Source: Burkholderiales bacterium
Lineage (GTDB): Bacteria > Pseudomonadota > Gammaproteobacteria > Burkholderiales > Casimicrobiaceae
Direction: 5' to 3'
DNA: 64,000 bases
NCBI GenBank assembly: GCA_905339295.1
Contig: CAJPFI010000021.1
Coordinates: 248,001-312,000, forward strand
A program made the position numbers and the translations under genes. The notes below the pieces were generated by a model. The model saw nothing but the letters and a program-made list of their open reading frames with translations. It did no database searches and was not told the origin of the DNA. Position 1 is the first letter of the stretch. Each line of letters starts with the position of its first letter. Of this stretch, positions 14,842 to 24,900 are shown piece after piece.

Positions 14842-17169
14842 TCATCGCGTGCGATTCTCCTGCTCGCGCTTCCTGTTGTCGCGGGCCTTCTTCGGGTCGT
14901 CCGTCTCGTCATCGGCGGCCTTGTCCCTGGCATCACGCGACTGCGCCCTCGGCGCCGCCCGGGATTGCACCGCCGGAGGCGTCGACTTCGGCGCCTCGGC
15001 CAGAGGACGCGGGTCGGCCTGGCGTGCGGCAACGGCCGGCGCATTCCTCTCGTCTCGCGCCCCTGGCGTCGAACGCTGCGCCGCCGAGGCCTGCGGAGCG
15101 GCTTGCGGCTCGACGGCGCGCTGCGGTGCCGACGCTGCCGGCTGCCCGCGCGATTCTCCGTTGCGGCGCTGCGCCGCCGGTCCGGTAGCCGGGGAAGGCG
15201 GCACCGCGGGCTGCGCGCGCTGCTCCGTCCTGTCGCGCTGCTCGCGCTGCGCCGCCGGTCCGGTGGCCGGGGAAGGCGGCACCGCGGGCTGCGCGCGCTG
15301 CTCCGTCCTGTCGCGCTGCTCGCGTTGCGCCGCCGGTCCGGTGGCCGGGGACGGAGGTACCGCGGGCTGCGCGCGCTGCTCTGTCCTGTCGCGCTGCTCG
15401 CGTTGCGCCGCCGGTCCGGTGGCCGGGGACGGCGGTACCGCGGGCTGCGCGCGCTGCTCTGTCCTGTCGCGCTGCTCGCGTTGCGCCGCGGACGCGGGCG
15501 GCGTCGCTTCCGGCGCGCCGGAAGTTACCGGCGCTGCGGGCGAGCGTCGCTCGTCGGACCTCGCGCGCGCCTCTCCCGGCTTGGCGCCGGCGGCCACGGC
15601 CGGCGGTCGCGCAGTCGGCGGCGCCTTGCGCGCTTCCGTGACCACCCTGACGACGGGGGCCGTAGCGGTCGCGGCGGGCTTGAGGTCCCTGCGCGCAGCC
15701 GCGTCGAGCGGCTTGCCGCGGTTCGCCGTCAGTTGCTGCTGTTGCGCGGCGAAGCCGATGGGTGCGGAAGGCGGCGCGTTGCGGGCGACGACAGGTCGCT
15801 CGAACGCGCGGGCGGGCGGCTTGTTGCCCTGGCGGGCGGCGCCGCGCACGCTCGTCTCGGTGGGCGCGACGGGAGCGATCGCCACGACCGGCGCGGACGT
15901 GATCCTTTCGCGCGAGACACGGACCGCCGTCCTGGCCACCGGCTGCGATTGCACGAACGTGGTCGTCGGCACGGCGATGACCGCACCCGGCACCTGCCGG
16001 TTGGCGTACACGACGTTGGTCACGTTGACGTTGTTGTAGTAGTTGTTGATCACCGTGGTGTTGATCACCGTGTTGCTTCGATTGACGTTCTCGAAATAGC
16101 CGCGGCTCACCTGGTACGACGGCCGATAGACCTCGCGCGGTCCGAGCGGGAACCAGCCGATTCCGCCGACGTTGCCGCCGGAGATCGAAAGCTGAAAGTC
16201 GTCGCCGCCCACGAAGACCACCAGTGCCGGCGCGTAGTACGCTCGGCTGCGCACCGGGCCCGGGATCCATCCCCACGTCCCGCGCAGATTCGTCCACCGT
16301 CCGTAGTGGGTCACGGCGAAGCCCCAGGGCGCGTCGTCCACCCAGGTCCAGCCCCACGGGTCGACCCAGGCCCAATGCCCGTCGCGATAGGGCGCCCACC
16401 CGGCATCGACCCGGCTCGGGAACCAGACGTTTCCGTAGGTTGCGTCGACGCGCCACGCGCCGTATTCGTCGAGGTCCTGGTAGCCGATCACGTCGCGCGA
16501 CACGTAACGCGCCGACACCGAGTTGTCGTAGATGCGGTCGCGGTCGCTCGCCCAGCGGTCGAACTCGTCGCCGCGCGGCGCGCTGTAGTACTCGTACTCG
16601 CGCAGGCCGGTCCCCATGAACCGGAACGGCTGGCGCGAATCCACGATGTACGAGGCGCCTTCGCCGTACACCTCTCCCCGGCCGCTGCGCACGACGATCG
16701 TCGTCGCGTTGCCGTCGGGATCCACTTCGATCCGGAAAGCGGCGGGCGCGCGGACGGTGAAGGCGAGGTTCGGCGTGGCGACCTCGAACACCTGGTTGGG
16801 CTCGAGATGGCGCACGCGCACGTTCAACGCGCCCTGCGTCAGCTGGAGCTGGGCGATTCGGTCGTCGAGATTGAGAACGGACACGCCCGTGTCGGCGGCC
16901 ATGCGCACGATCGCGCCGCCGACCTGGATCTCGGCCCGCGCATCGTTGTCGAGCCAGAGGCGATCCCCGCTGGTCATCGGGCGATTGACCGTCGCGTGCA
17001 CCCAATCGTTCTCGCCGGCCGGCGAGAAGCTGACAGCACCTGTCATGTAGCCGAGCCGCGCGACGCGCGACGGCGGATCCGCGCTGGCCCATCCGCTGCC
17101 GGCCAGCACCGCGATGCCGGCCGCGAGGGCCAGCGTGCGAAGGGTGAGATCGTGCATGGAGTTGGACAT
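14842..17169 (-). CDS. FecR-domain / DUF6600 exported protein with Pro/Ala/Gln-rich repeat tail
   Basis: The 775-residue protein has a signal peptide (cleavage near AGSGWASA, about residue 31) and a FecR-like domain at about 50-180 with LDNDARAEIQVGGAIVRM. A Trp/Tyr/Pro-rich DUF6600 block at about 220-330 includes GYQDLDEYGAWR and WAPYRDGHWAWVDPWGWTW. A long low-complexity tail has four 26-residue repeats (AQREQRDRTEQRAQPAVPPS and so on) and ends in charged residues. It lacks the usual FecR membrane helix and TonB partners, so an iron-sensing role is not supported. It probably acts in the periplasm or cell wall. Confidence 0.82.
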   Translation of the reverse strand: MSNSMHDLTLRTLALAAGIAVLAGSGWASADPPSRVARLGYMTGAVSFSPAGENDWVHATVNRPMTSGDRLWLDNDARAEIQVGGAIVRMAADTGVSVLNLDDRIAQLQLTQGALNVRVRHLEPNQVFEVATPNLAFTVRAPAAFRIEVDPDGNATTIVVRSGRGEVYGEGASYIVDSRQPFRFMGTGLREYEYYSAPRGDEFDRWASDRDRIYDNSVSARYVSRDVIGYQDLDEYGAWRVDATYGNVWFPSRVDAGWAPYRDGHWAWVDPWGWTWVDDAPWGFAVTHYGRWTNLRGTWGWIPGPVRSRAYYAPALVVFVGGDDFQLSISGGNVGGIGWFPLGPREVYRPSYQVSRGYFENVNRSNTVINTTVINNYYNNVNVTNVVYANRQVPGAVIAVPTTTFVQSQPVARTAVRVSRERITSAPVVAIAPVAPTETSVRGAARQGNKPPARAFERPVVARNAPPSAPIGFAAQQQQLTANRGKPLDAAARRDLKPAATATAPVVRVVTEARKAPPTARPPAVAAGAKPGEARARSDERRSPAAPVTSGAPEATPPASAAQREQRDRTEQRAQPAVPPSPATGPAAQREQRDRTEQRAQPAVPPSPATGPAAQREQRDRTEQRAQPAVPPSPATGPAAQREQRDRTEQRAQPAVPPSPATGPAAQRRNGESRGQPAASAPQRAVEPQAAPQASAAQRSTPGARDERNAPAVAARQADPRPLAEAPKSTPPAVQSRAAPRAQSRDARDKAADDETDDPKKARDNRKREQENRTR
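15171..15482 (-). repeat. Four 78-bp tandem repeats inside the FecR/DUF6600 gene
   Basis: Four head-to-tail copies (15171, 15249, 15327 and 15405) differ at only a few, mostly silent, positions. Each encodes 26 residues without breaking the frame. The near-identity suggests recent expansion by slippage or recombination, so copy number may vary between strains. Confidence 0.92.
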
Positions 17170-17478
17170 GAGGTTTCGTTGCTCCGTGAGTGCGGTATCA
17201 GACCGGTCGCAGGGTATCCTGCACGACGGTCGTCGTCTGTTCGCTATCGCACCGAAACGGCCCGATCGGCAGCGAAGCGTCGTGGGTTCGCCGTGAAGCT
17301 CGGCGACTCGTACCGCCGCGCACTGACGTGATTCGTCGCGCGGAGCGGCGTCGTATGGCAATGCGACCGCTCGCATCGCGAAACGTTCCCGGGTTCCGCG
17401 CCGGATCCCGTCGGCATCGTGGATTCCGTCGCCATTCGGCGACACGACGCCTGGCGCACGCACGCGGCGCATCCTCTG

Positions 17479-17494
17479 TGTACGCCAGCGAACA
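17479..17494. promoter_or_regulatory. Palindromic repeat site F
   Basis: TGTACG-CCAG-CGAACA in the 552-base divergent gap between the FecR/DUF6600 gene and the AI-2E transporter gene. It lies 226 bases upstream of the transporter ATG. Confidence 0.48.
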
Positions 17495-17616
17495 GACCAT
17501 TGCGGGGCCGGCGGATAGCCTTGCGCCTTGTCGCTGGCAGATGCCGACGGCCGGGGTGGTACTGCGTCGTCGATCGGCGACTCTCGACTCTCGTTCGTCG
17601 CGCGAGCGCCCGCGCG

Positions 17617-17656
17617 CACACTGCGCCGCACACCCACACACACTGCGCCGCACACC
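17617..17656. repeat. Perfect 18-bp direct repeat upstream of the AI-2E gene
   Basis: CACACTGCGCCGCACACC occurs at 17617-17634 and again at 17639-17656, a 22-base period (two helical turns), ending 65 bases before the transporter ATG. It shares the CGCACA core with the dispersed palindrome but lacks the N4-spaced arm. The helical phasing suggests a tandem protein-binding site. Nothing else is seen between 17170 and 17720. Confidence 0.55.
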
Positions 17657-17720
17657 CTTTCGTCGCCTGCGCGATGCGACGACCTCATTGAAGCGAAACG
17701 CGGAAAATCCGGGGCCACGA

Positions 17721-18917
17721 ATGCCGCCGACAAGCGCGACGACGACCGCGACTCCCGAGCGACCGACGGTCGCGGACGCTCCGCCGGGCCTCCCTCCCGA
17801 CGCCGCCGGCGCCGTCCCGACGGTCCGCATGCCGGTGAACGCGCGCGGGCTCGCGCTCACGACGCTCGCCGTGATCGCGGTCGTGGGGGCGCTCGAGCTC
17901 GCGCAGGCGTTCTTCGTCTCGCTGCTGCTCGGCATCCTCGCCGCGTACACGCTCAATCCGCTGATCGCCTACCTCGAGCGGCTGAGGATTCCGCGCCTCG
18001 CCGGCACCGTCGTCGTGATGGTGAGCGTGCTCGGTTTGCTCGCCGTGGGCGTCTATGCGTTGCGGGGGCAGGCGCAAGCCATCGTCGAACAGCTTCCCGA
18101 GGCCGCGAAGACGTTCTCGACCGCGCTGGCGCGGCTGAGCGCCGATGCCGGCGGCAATCTCCAGAAGATGCAGAGCGCCGCGGCCGAGGTCGAGAAGGCG
18201 ACGGCGCGGGCGGCCGGCAGCCCGCCCGCCAAGCAGGCGGCAACGCATGTCGTCGTCGATGCACCGGGCTTCAAGCTCGGCAACCTGCTGCTGGTGGGCT
18301 CGATGGGAGCCGCCGGCTTCCTCGGCCAGGTCGTCATGGTAGTGTTCCTGACGTTCTTCCTGCTCCTCGGCGGCGACATGTTCAAGCGCAAGCTGGTGCG
18401 CCTGACCGGTCCCACGCTTTCGAACAAGAAGATCACCGTGCAGATCCTCGACGACATCAACGACACCATTCAGAAGTACATGTTCATGCTGCTGGTGACC
18501 AATGTGCTGGTCGCGCTGCTCGCCTGGCTCGCCTTCCGCTGGATCGGCCTCGAGAACGCCGGGGCCTGGGCCGTTGCCTCGGGATTGCTGCACGTCGTCC
18601 CCTACCTCGGTCCCGGCGTCACCGCCGCGGCGACCGCCATGGCCGCGTTCATGCAGTTCGAGTCGTTCCCGGCCGCGTTGCTGGTCGCCGGTGCGTCGCT
18701 CGCGATCGCCACCTTCGTGGGAACCTTCGTCACGACCTGGATGACCGGGCGGATCGCGAGCATGAACTCCGCCGCCGTCTTCATCGCGCTCCTGTTCTTC
18801 GGGTGGCTGTGGGGCATCTGGGGCATGCTCCTCGGCATTCCGATCGTCGTGATCGGCAAGGTCGTTGCCGAGCACGTCGAACAATTGCAGCCGGTGGCCG
18901 AGCTGCTGGGGGAATGA
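17721..18917 (+). CDS. AI-2E family transporter
   Basis: The 398-residue polytopic protein has the family pattern: an N-terminal helix pair (TLAVIAVVGALELAQAFFVS, then LLLGILAAYTLNPLI), a large soluble insert at about 110-185, and a C-terminal bundle with VTNVLVALLAWLAFRW, LLHVVPYLGPGVTAA and FFGWLWGIWGMLLGIPIVV. Family members export small molecules, and some act as Na+/H+ antiporters. The substrate here is unknown. The stop overlaps an ATG at 18914, and the cyclic glucan synthase begins just after, so the two are likely one operon. Confidence 0.88.
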   Translation: MPPTSATTTATPERPTVADAPPGLPPDAAGAVPTVRMPVNARGLALTTLAVIAVVGALELAQAFFVSLLLGILAAYTLNPLIAYLERLRIPRLAGTVVVMVSVLGLLAVGVYALRGQAQAIVEQLPEAAKTFSTALARLSADAGGNLQKMQSAAAEVEKATARAAGSPPAKQAATHVVVDAPGFKLGNLLLVGSMGAAGFLGQVVMVVFLTFFLLLGGDMFKRKLVRLTGPTLSNKKITVQILDDINDTIQKYMFMLLVTNVLVALLAWLAFRWIGLENAGAWAVASGLLHVVPYLGPGVTAAATAMAAFMQFESFPAALLVAGASLAIATFVGTFVTTWMTGRIASMNSAAVFIALLFFGWLWGIWGMLLGIPIVVIGKVVAEHVEQLQPVAELLGE

Positions 18918-18973
18918 TGCGGCGGAACCTGCCCCGTCGCGACCGCTCGTGGGGACTGGAAATGCCGACTTGA
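18914..18973 (+). CDS. Doubtful 19-codon minicistron linking AI-2E and glucan synthase genes
   Basis: ATGATG at 18914 overlaps the AI-2E stop (ATGA). The frame encodes MMRRNLPRRDRSWGLEMPT and ends with TGA at 18971-18973, overlapping a TTG (TTGA) that is a possible start of the glucan synthase. A GGGGGA precedes it. It may exist only to couple translation. No protein function is implied. Confidence 0.2.
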   Translation: MMRRNLPRRDRSWGLEMPT

Positions 18974-21900
18974 ACGCGAGCGAGTCCACGCGGTTCGAGC
19001 GGCTGCTCGACTTCATCGCGCGCTTCGGTCGCGCCGACGCGTCCGGAAAGTACGACCGCGAGAAGCCGCCGCTGCGGTCGGCGTTGTTCAGCGCCGACCA
19101 GATGGAGCAGCACGGCAAGGACCTCGCGGCCATGCACCGGCTTGCGCCCAGCCGCGACGACACGCTGCTGACGCGGCTCGCCGAGAACGAACGCGTCGTG
19201 GTCGAGGTCTGCGACCTGCTGATCGGGGCGGTCACGGCGAACCGCCGCATCACGCCGGCCGCGGAATGGCTGCTCGACAACTTCTACCTGATCGACGAGC
19301 AGATCCGCACGGCGAAGCGGCACCTGCCCAAGGGGTACAGCCGCGAGCTGCCGCGCCTGGCGCACGGGCCCTCGGCCCGGCTTCCGCGCGTCTACGACCT
19401 CGCGTTCGAGGCGATCTCGCACGGCGACGGCAGGGTCGACGCGGAGACGCTGTCCCGATTCGTGGCGGCCTACCAGACGGTGAAGCCGCTCGAGCTGGGG
19501 GAGCTGTGGGCCGTTCCCATCATGCTGCGCCTGGCGCTGATCGAGAACCTGCGCCGCGTCGGTGCGCGCATCGCGGCCGCGGCGATCGACCGCAGCCGCG
19601 CGGACAGGTGGGCGGACCAGATGATCGACGTCGCGGACCGCGATCCCAAGAGCCTGATCCTGGTGATCGCGGACATGGCCCGTTCGAATCCGCCGATGGT
19701 GAGCTCGTTCGTCGCCGAACTGGCGCGCCGGCTGCAGGGCCAGAGCGCCGCGCTGGCGCTGCCCTTGACCTGGATCGAGCAGAGGCTTGCCGAGTCGGGC
19801 GAGACGATCGAGCAGCTGGTGCATGCCGAAACGCAGGAGCAGGCCAGCGACCAGGTCTCGATCAGCAACACGATCGGCAGCCTGCGGTTCCTGGGATCGA
19901 TGGACTGGCGCGACTTCGTCGAGGCGATGAGCGTCGTCGAGTCGACGTTGCGCGACGACCCGGGCGGACTCTACGGCCGGATGGATTTCGCCACGCGCGA
20001 TCGTTACCGGCACGTCGTCGAGAGCCTCGCGCGCCGCAGCGATCGATCCGAAACGGACGTGGCGCGTCGGGCCGTCCACCTGGCGCGCGAAGCAAGCGCG
20101 CGGGCGGACGGCGGCGACGGCGACGTCGACCGGACGGCCCACGTCGGGTTCTATCTGGTCGACGAGGGACGGCCGCTCCTCGAAAAGGCGACCGGCGTGC
20201 GACACTCGCCCGCCGCGACCTTGCGGCGCATCGGTCGGCGCCACGCGCTGTCGTGGTACCTCGCTGCGATCGGCCTCGTCACGATGGCGCTCGCGGCGGC
20301 GCTGCTCCTGCAGGCGCACGGCGACGGGGTGAGCCTTCCGCTGCTCGTGACGCTCGGCTTCCTGCTGGTGCCGGCCGCCAGCCAGCTGGCCGTGGGGATG
20401 GTGAACTGGCTGGCGACGCTGCTGGTGACGCCCCGACCGCTGCCGCGCATGGACTACTCGCACGGCATCCCGGCGCCCTCGCGCACGCTGGTGGTCGTTC
20501 CGTCGATGATCACGAGCGCCGAAGGCATCGACAGCCTGGCCGAGGCGCTCGAGGTCCGCTACCTCGCCAATCGCCACGCCCACCTGCACTTCGGGCTGCT
20601 CACCGACTTCCAGGACGCGCCCGCGGCGGCGATGCCCGGGGACGAGGACCTGGCGGGGCTCGCGCGTCAGCGCATCGAAGCCCTCAACCGGAAATATCCG
20701 GGCGCGACGAACGCGGCCGACGGCGGCGCGGCCGGGGACGCGTTCTTCCTGTTCCACCGTCCGCGCCGCTGGAATGCGCACGAGCGCACGTGGATGGGCC
20801 GTGAGCGGAAGCGGGGCAAGCTCGCGGACCTCAACGCGCTCCTGCGCGGCCGCGGGGACGGGCGCTTCTCGCTCGTCGTCGGCGACACCGCCGTGCTGGC
20901 CGGCGTCAAGTACGTGGTCACGCTCGACACCGACACGCAGCTGCCGCGCGATTCGGCCCGCCAGTTCGCCGGCGCGATGGCGCATCCGCTGAACCGGGCG
21001 CGCTTCGACGCCACCCGCGCGCGCGACGCCGCCGACCTGGTGGTCGCGGGCTACGGCATCCTGCAACCGCGCGTGAGCATCAGCCTGCCGGCCACGAACC
21101 GGTCGTTGTACGCGCGTATGCACGCCGGCGACCCCGGCATCGACCCCTACACGCGCGCCGTCTCCGACGTCTACCAGGATGCCTTCGGCGAGGGATCGTT
21201 CATCGGCAAGGGGATCTACGACGTCGACGCGTTCGAGCGGATCTGCGATGCCCGCTTTCCCGACAACCGGATCCTGAGCCACGACCTGCTCGAAGGCTGC
21301 TACGCGCGATCGGGGTTGCTGAGCGACGTCCAGCTCTACGAGGAGTATCCGTCGACGTACGGCGCCGACATCGCCCGGCGCCATCGGTGGATCCGTGGCG
21401 ACTGGCAACTGGCGGGCTGGCTGCTGCCCTTCGTCCCCGGGCCGGACGGGCGCCGGGCGCGCAACCCGCTGTCGGCGCTCTCGCTGTGGAAGATCGCCGA
21501 CAACCTGCGCCGCAGCCTGGTCCCTGCCGCGTTGACGGCGATCCTCGTACTCGCGTGGACGGTGCTGCCGCGCGCATGGCTCTGGACCCTCGCCGTGATC
21601 GCGATCCTCGCGCTTCCCGCGATCTGCACCATCGTCGTCGATCTGCTGCGAAGGCCGGACGAGGTGCTGTTCCGGCAGCACATCGCCTCCGTCGCGAGCA
21701 CCGCCGGACGGCACGCCGCGCAAGCGGTGCTGACGCTCGCCTTCCTCCCCTACGAGGCGGCGGTCAACCTCGATGCGATCGCGCGCACGGCGTGGCGGAT
21801 GCTCGTCTCGCATCGACGCCTGCTCGAATGGAGCCCGTCGGCCCCCGACCTGCCCGAAGGCGACGACGCCGACCGCAAGCGCGAGCGCCCCGCCGTCGCC

Positions 21901-24900
21901 GCGGCGCTCGCGTCGATGTGGATCGCGCCGTTCGTCGCCATCGCAGCTGCGACCGTCATCGCCGCAACGGCGGTGTCCGCCTTCGCGGCCGCTGCACCGG
22001 TCCTCGTCCTCTGGCTCGCGTCGCCGGTCGTCGCGTGGTGGATCAGCCGGCCGCTCGTCCGGCGCGACGTCCGGCTCACCGGCGACCAGACGCTCTTTCT
22101 GCGCAAGCTCGCGCGCCGGACCTGGGCGTTCTTCGAAACCTTCGTCGGACCGGAGGATCACTGGCTCCCGCCGGACAACTTCCAGGAGCATCCGGCGACG
22201 ACCGTCGCGCATCGAACGTCGCCGACCAACATGGGGCTCGCACTGCTGGCGAACCTGACCGCCCACGACTTCGGCTACATCCCCGCCGGACAGCTCATCG
22301 AGCGCACCGCGAACGCGCTAGGCACGATGAGCGCGATGGACCGGTACGAAGGCCACTTCTACAACTGGTACGACACGCGGTCGCTGAAGCCGTTGTCGCC
22401 GCTCTATGTCTCGGCGGTGGACAGCGGCAACCTCGCGGGCCACCTGATGACGCTGCGGCCGGGGCTGCTCGCGCTCGCCGACGAACGCATCGTCGTCCCG
22501 CAATGGTTCGAAGGCCTGGGCGACACGATGCACGCCCTCGCCGACGCCCTCGGCGGAACGGCTCCCGCGCCGCTGGTTCGCGTGCAGGAGGAGCTGCACG
22601 CGGCCTGCCATGCACCGCTGACGACGATCGCGGAGGTACGGCAGCGGCTCGACCGCCTCGACGCCGGCATCGCCGCGGTGGCGGCCCATGTCGAGCGCGC
22701 CCCTGCCGCCGACGCGCCGGTCGCCGTTCGTGGTGCCGGCGACGCCGCGTTCTGGGCCGCCGCGCTCGTCCGGCACTGCCGTGTCCTGCGGGACGAGCTC
22801 GCGTTCCTCGCGCCGCCGAGCGCGTTGCCGGCGGCACCCGGCGAAGCGGGCGAGCCGATGGACGCGCGTGGCATCCCGACGTTGCGCGAGCTCGCGGCGC
22901 TCGACGTCGAGCGGCTTCCCGCCCTCGATCGCGCAGGCTCGACCGAGGGGTCCGACGAGGAGGCGCCGCGGATCGACGAACGCGACCGGCTCGCCGCGGT
23001 GGCGCGCCACCGCGCCGCCGAAAGGCTGGCGGAGATCGAGCGCCTGGCGATGGAATGCGAAGCGATGGCCCGCATGGAGTACGGCTTCCTCTACGACGGC
23101 GCGCGTCACCTGCTCGCCATCGGCTACAACGTCGACGAGCGCAGGCGCGATGCGAGCTACTACGACCTGCTCGCGTCCGAAGCGAGGTTCGCGAGCTTCG
23201 TCGCCATCGCCCAGGGTCAGGTGCCGCAGGAGAACTGGTTCGCGCTCGGGCGCCTGCTCACGACCGCGTCGGGGCAGTCGGTGCTGCTGTCGTGGAGCGG
23301 CTCGATGTTCGAATACCTGATGCCGCTCCTGGTGATGCCGACCTACGACAATACGCTGCTCGATCGCACCTGTCGCGCGTCGGTGGAGCGCCAGATCGCC
23401 TACGGCAAGCGGCGCGGCGTGCCCTGGGGCGTCTCGGAGAGCGGCTACAACGCGGTCGACGCCGGCCTCAATTACCAGTACCGCGCGTTCGGCGTGCCCG
23501 GCCTGGGCCTGAAGCGCGGTCTCGCCGAGGATCTCGTCGTCGCGCCCTACGCCTCGGCGCTCGCGCTCATGGTGGCGCCGGAGGCCTCGTGCCAGAACCT
23601 GCAGCGGCTCGCCGCGGACGGTCTCGCCGGACGGTTCGGACTCTACGAAGCGATCGACTACACGCCGGCGCGCGTGCCGCGCGGACAGGCCAGCGCAGTG
23701 GTGCGCTCGTTCATGGCCCACCACGAGGGGATGATCCTGCTCTCGCTCGCGCACGTCCTGCTCGCTCGCCCGTTCCAGCGGCGCTTCGAGTCCGACCCGC
23801 AGTTCAAGGCCACGCTGCTCTTGCTGCAGGAGCGCATTCCGCGGGTCGCCGGGGTGTTCTCGCACCCGGCCGAGCTCTCCTCGATCCGCGGGACCGCGGG
23901 CGGACCGGAGGCGCCGGTGCGCATCTTCGGCAGCGCCGACACGTTGATCCCGGAGGTGCAGCTGCTGTCGAACGGGCGCTACCACGTCATGGTCACCAAC
24001 GCGGGCGGCGGCAGCTCCCGCTGGAAGGACCTCGCCGTCACCCGGTGGCGCGAAGACAGCACCTGCGACAACTGGGGGACGTTCTGCTACCTCCGCGACG
24101 TCGAAACCGGCGAGTTCTGGTCGACCTCGCATCAGCCGACGTCGAAGCGTGCGACCAGCTACCAGGCGATCTTCACCGAGGCGCGCGCGGAGTTCCGCCG
24201 GCGCGACAACGACCTCGAGTCGCATACCGAGATCGTTGTCTCGCCGGAGGACGACATCGAGCTTCGCCGCGTCCGCATCACCAACCGGTCGAATTCGCGG
24301 CGCGTCATCGACGTGACGAGCTACGCGGAAGTCGCGCTCGCGCCGGCCGCCGCGGACGCGCTCCATCCGGCGTTCTCCAACCTGTTCGTGCAGACGGAGA
24401 TCCTTCCCGGGCAGCAGGCGATCCTCTGCACGCGCCGCCCCCGCTCGCTCGACGAGGCGGCGCCGTGGATGTTCCACCAGATGACGGCCCACGGAGCGGC
24501 TTCGCTGGACGTCTCCTGCGAGACCGACCGCATGGCGTTCATCGGACGCGGACGCACGGTCGCCGCGCCGCGCGCGATGGTCGAGCCGGGAAGGTTGTCG
24601 TGCCGTCAGGGATCGGTCCTCGACCCGGTCGTCTCGGTTCGCCACCGGCTCTCGCTCGATCCGCAGCAGACGGCGACGATCGACATCGCCTCGGGCATGG
24701 CCGAGACGCGCGAGGGCGCCGTGAGCCTCGCCGGCAAGTACCAGGACCGGCACCTGGCGGACCGTGTCTTCGACCTGGCCTGGACGCACAGCTGGGTGAC
24801 GCTGCGCCAGATCAACGCGACCGAGTCCGACGCGCAACTGTATGCGCGCCTCGCGAGCTCCGTGATCTACGCGAACGCGTCGTTGCGCGCCGAAGGCGGG

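Noticed and set aside
15171..15482. CRISPR-like regular repeats
   Set aside because: The 78-bp units are contiguous without spacers and lie in frame inside a coding sequence.
14842..17169. FecR-type iron-signalling anti-sigma factor
   Set aside because: The FecR-like domain is periplasmic with a signal peptide, but there is no cytoplasmic anti-sigma region, no sigma factor gene and no TonB receptor nearby.
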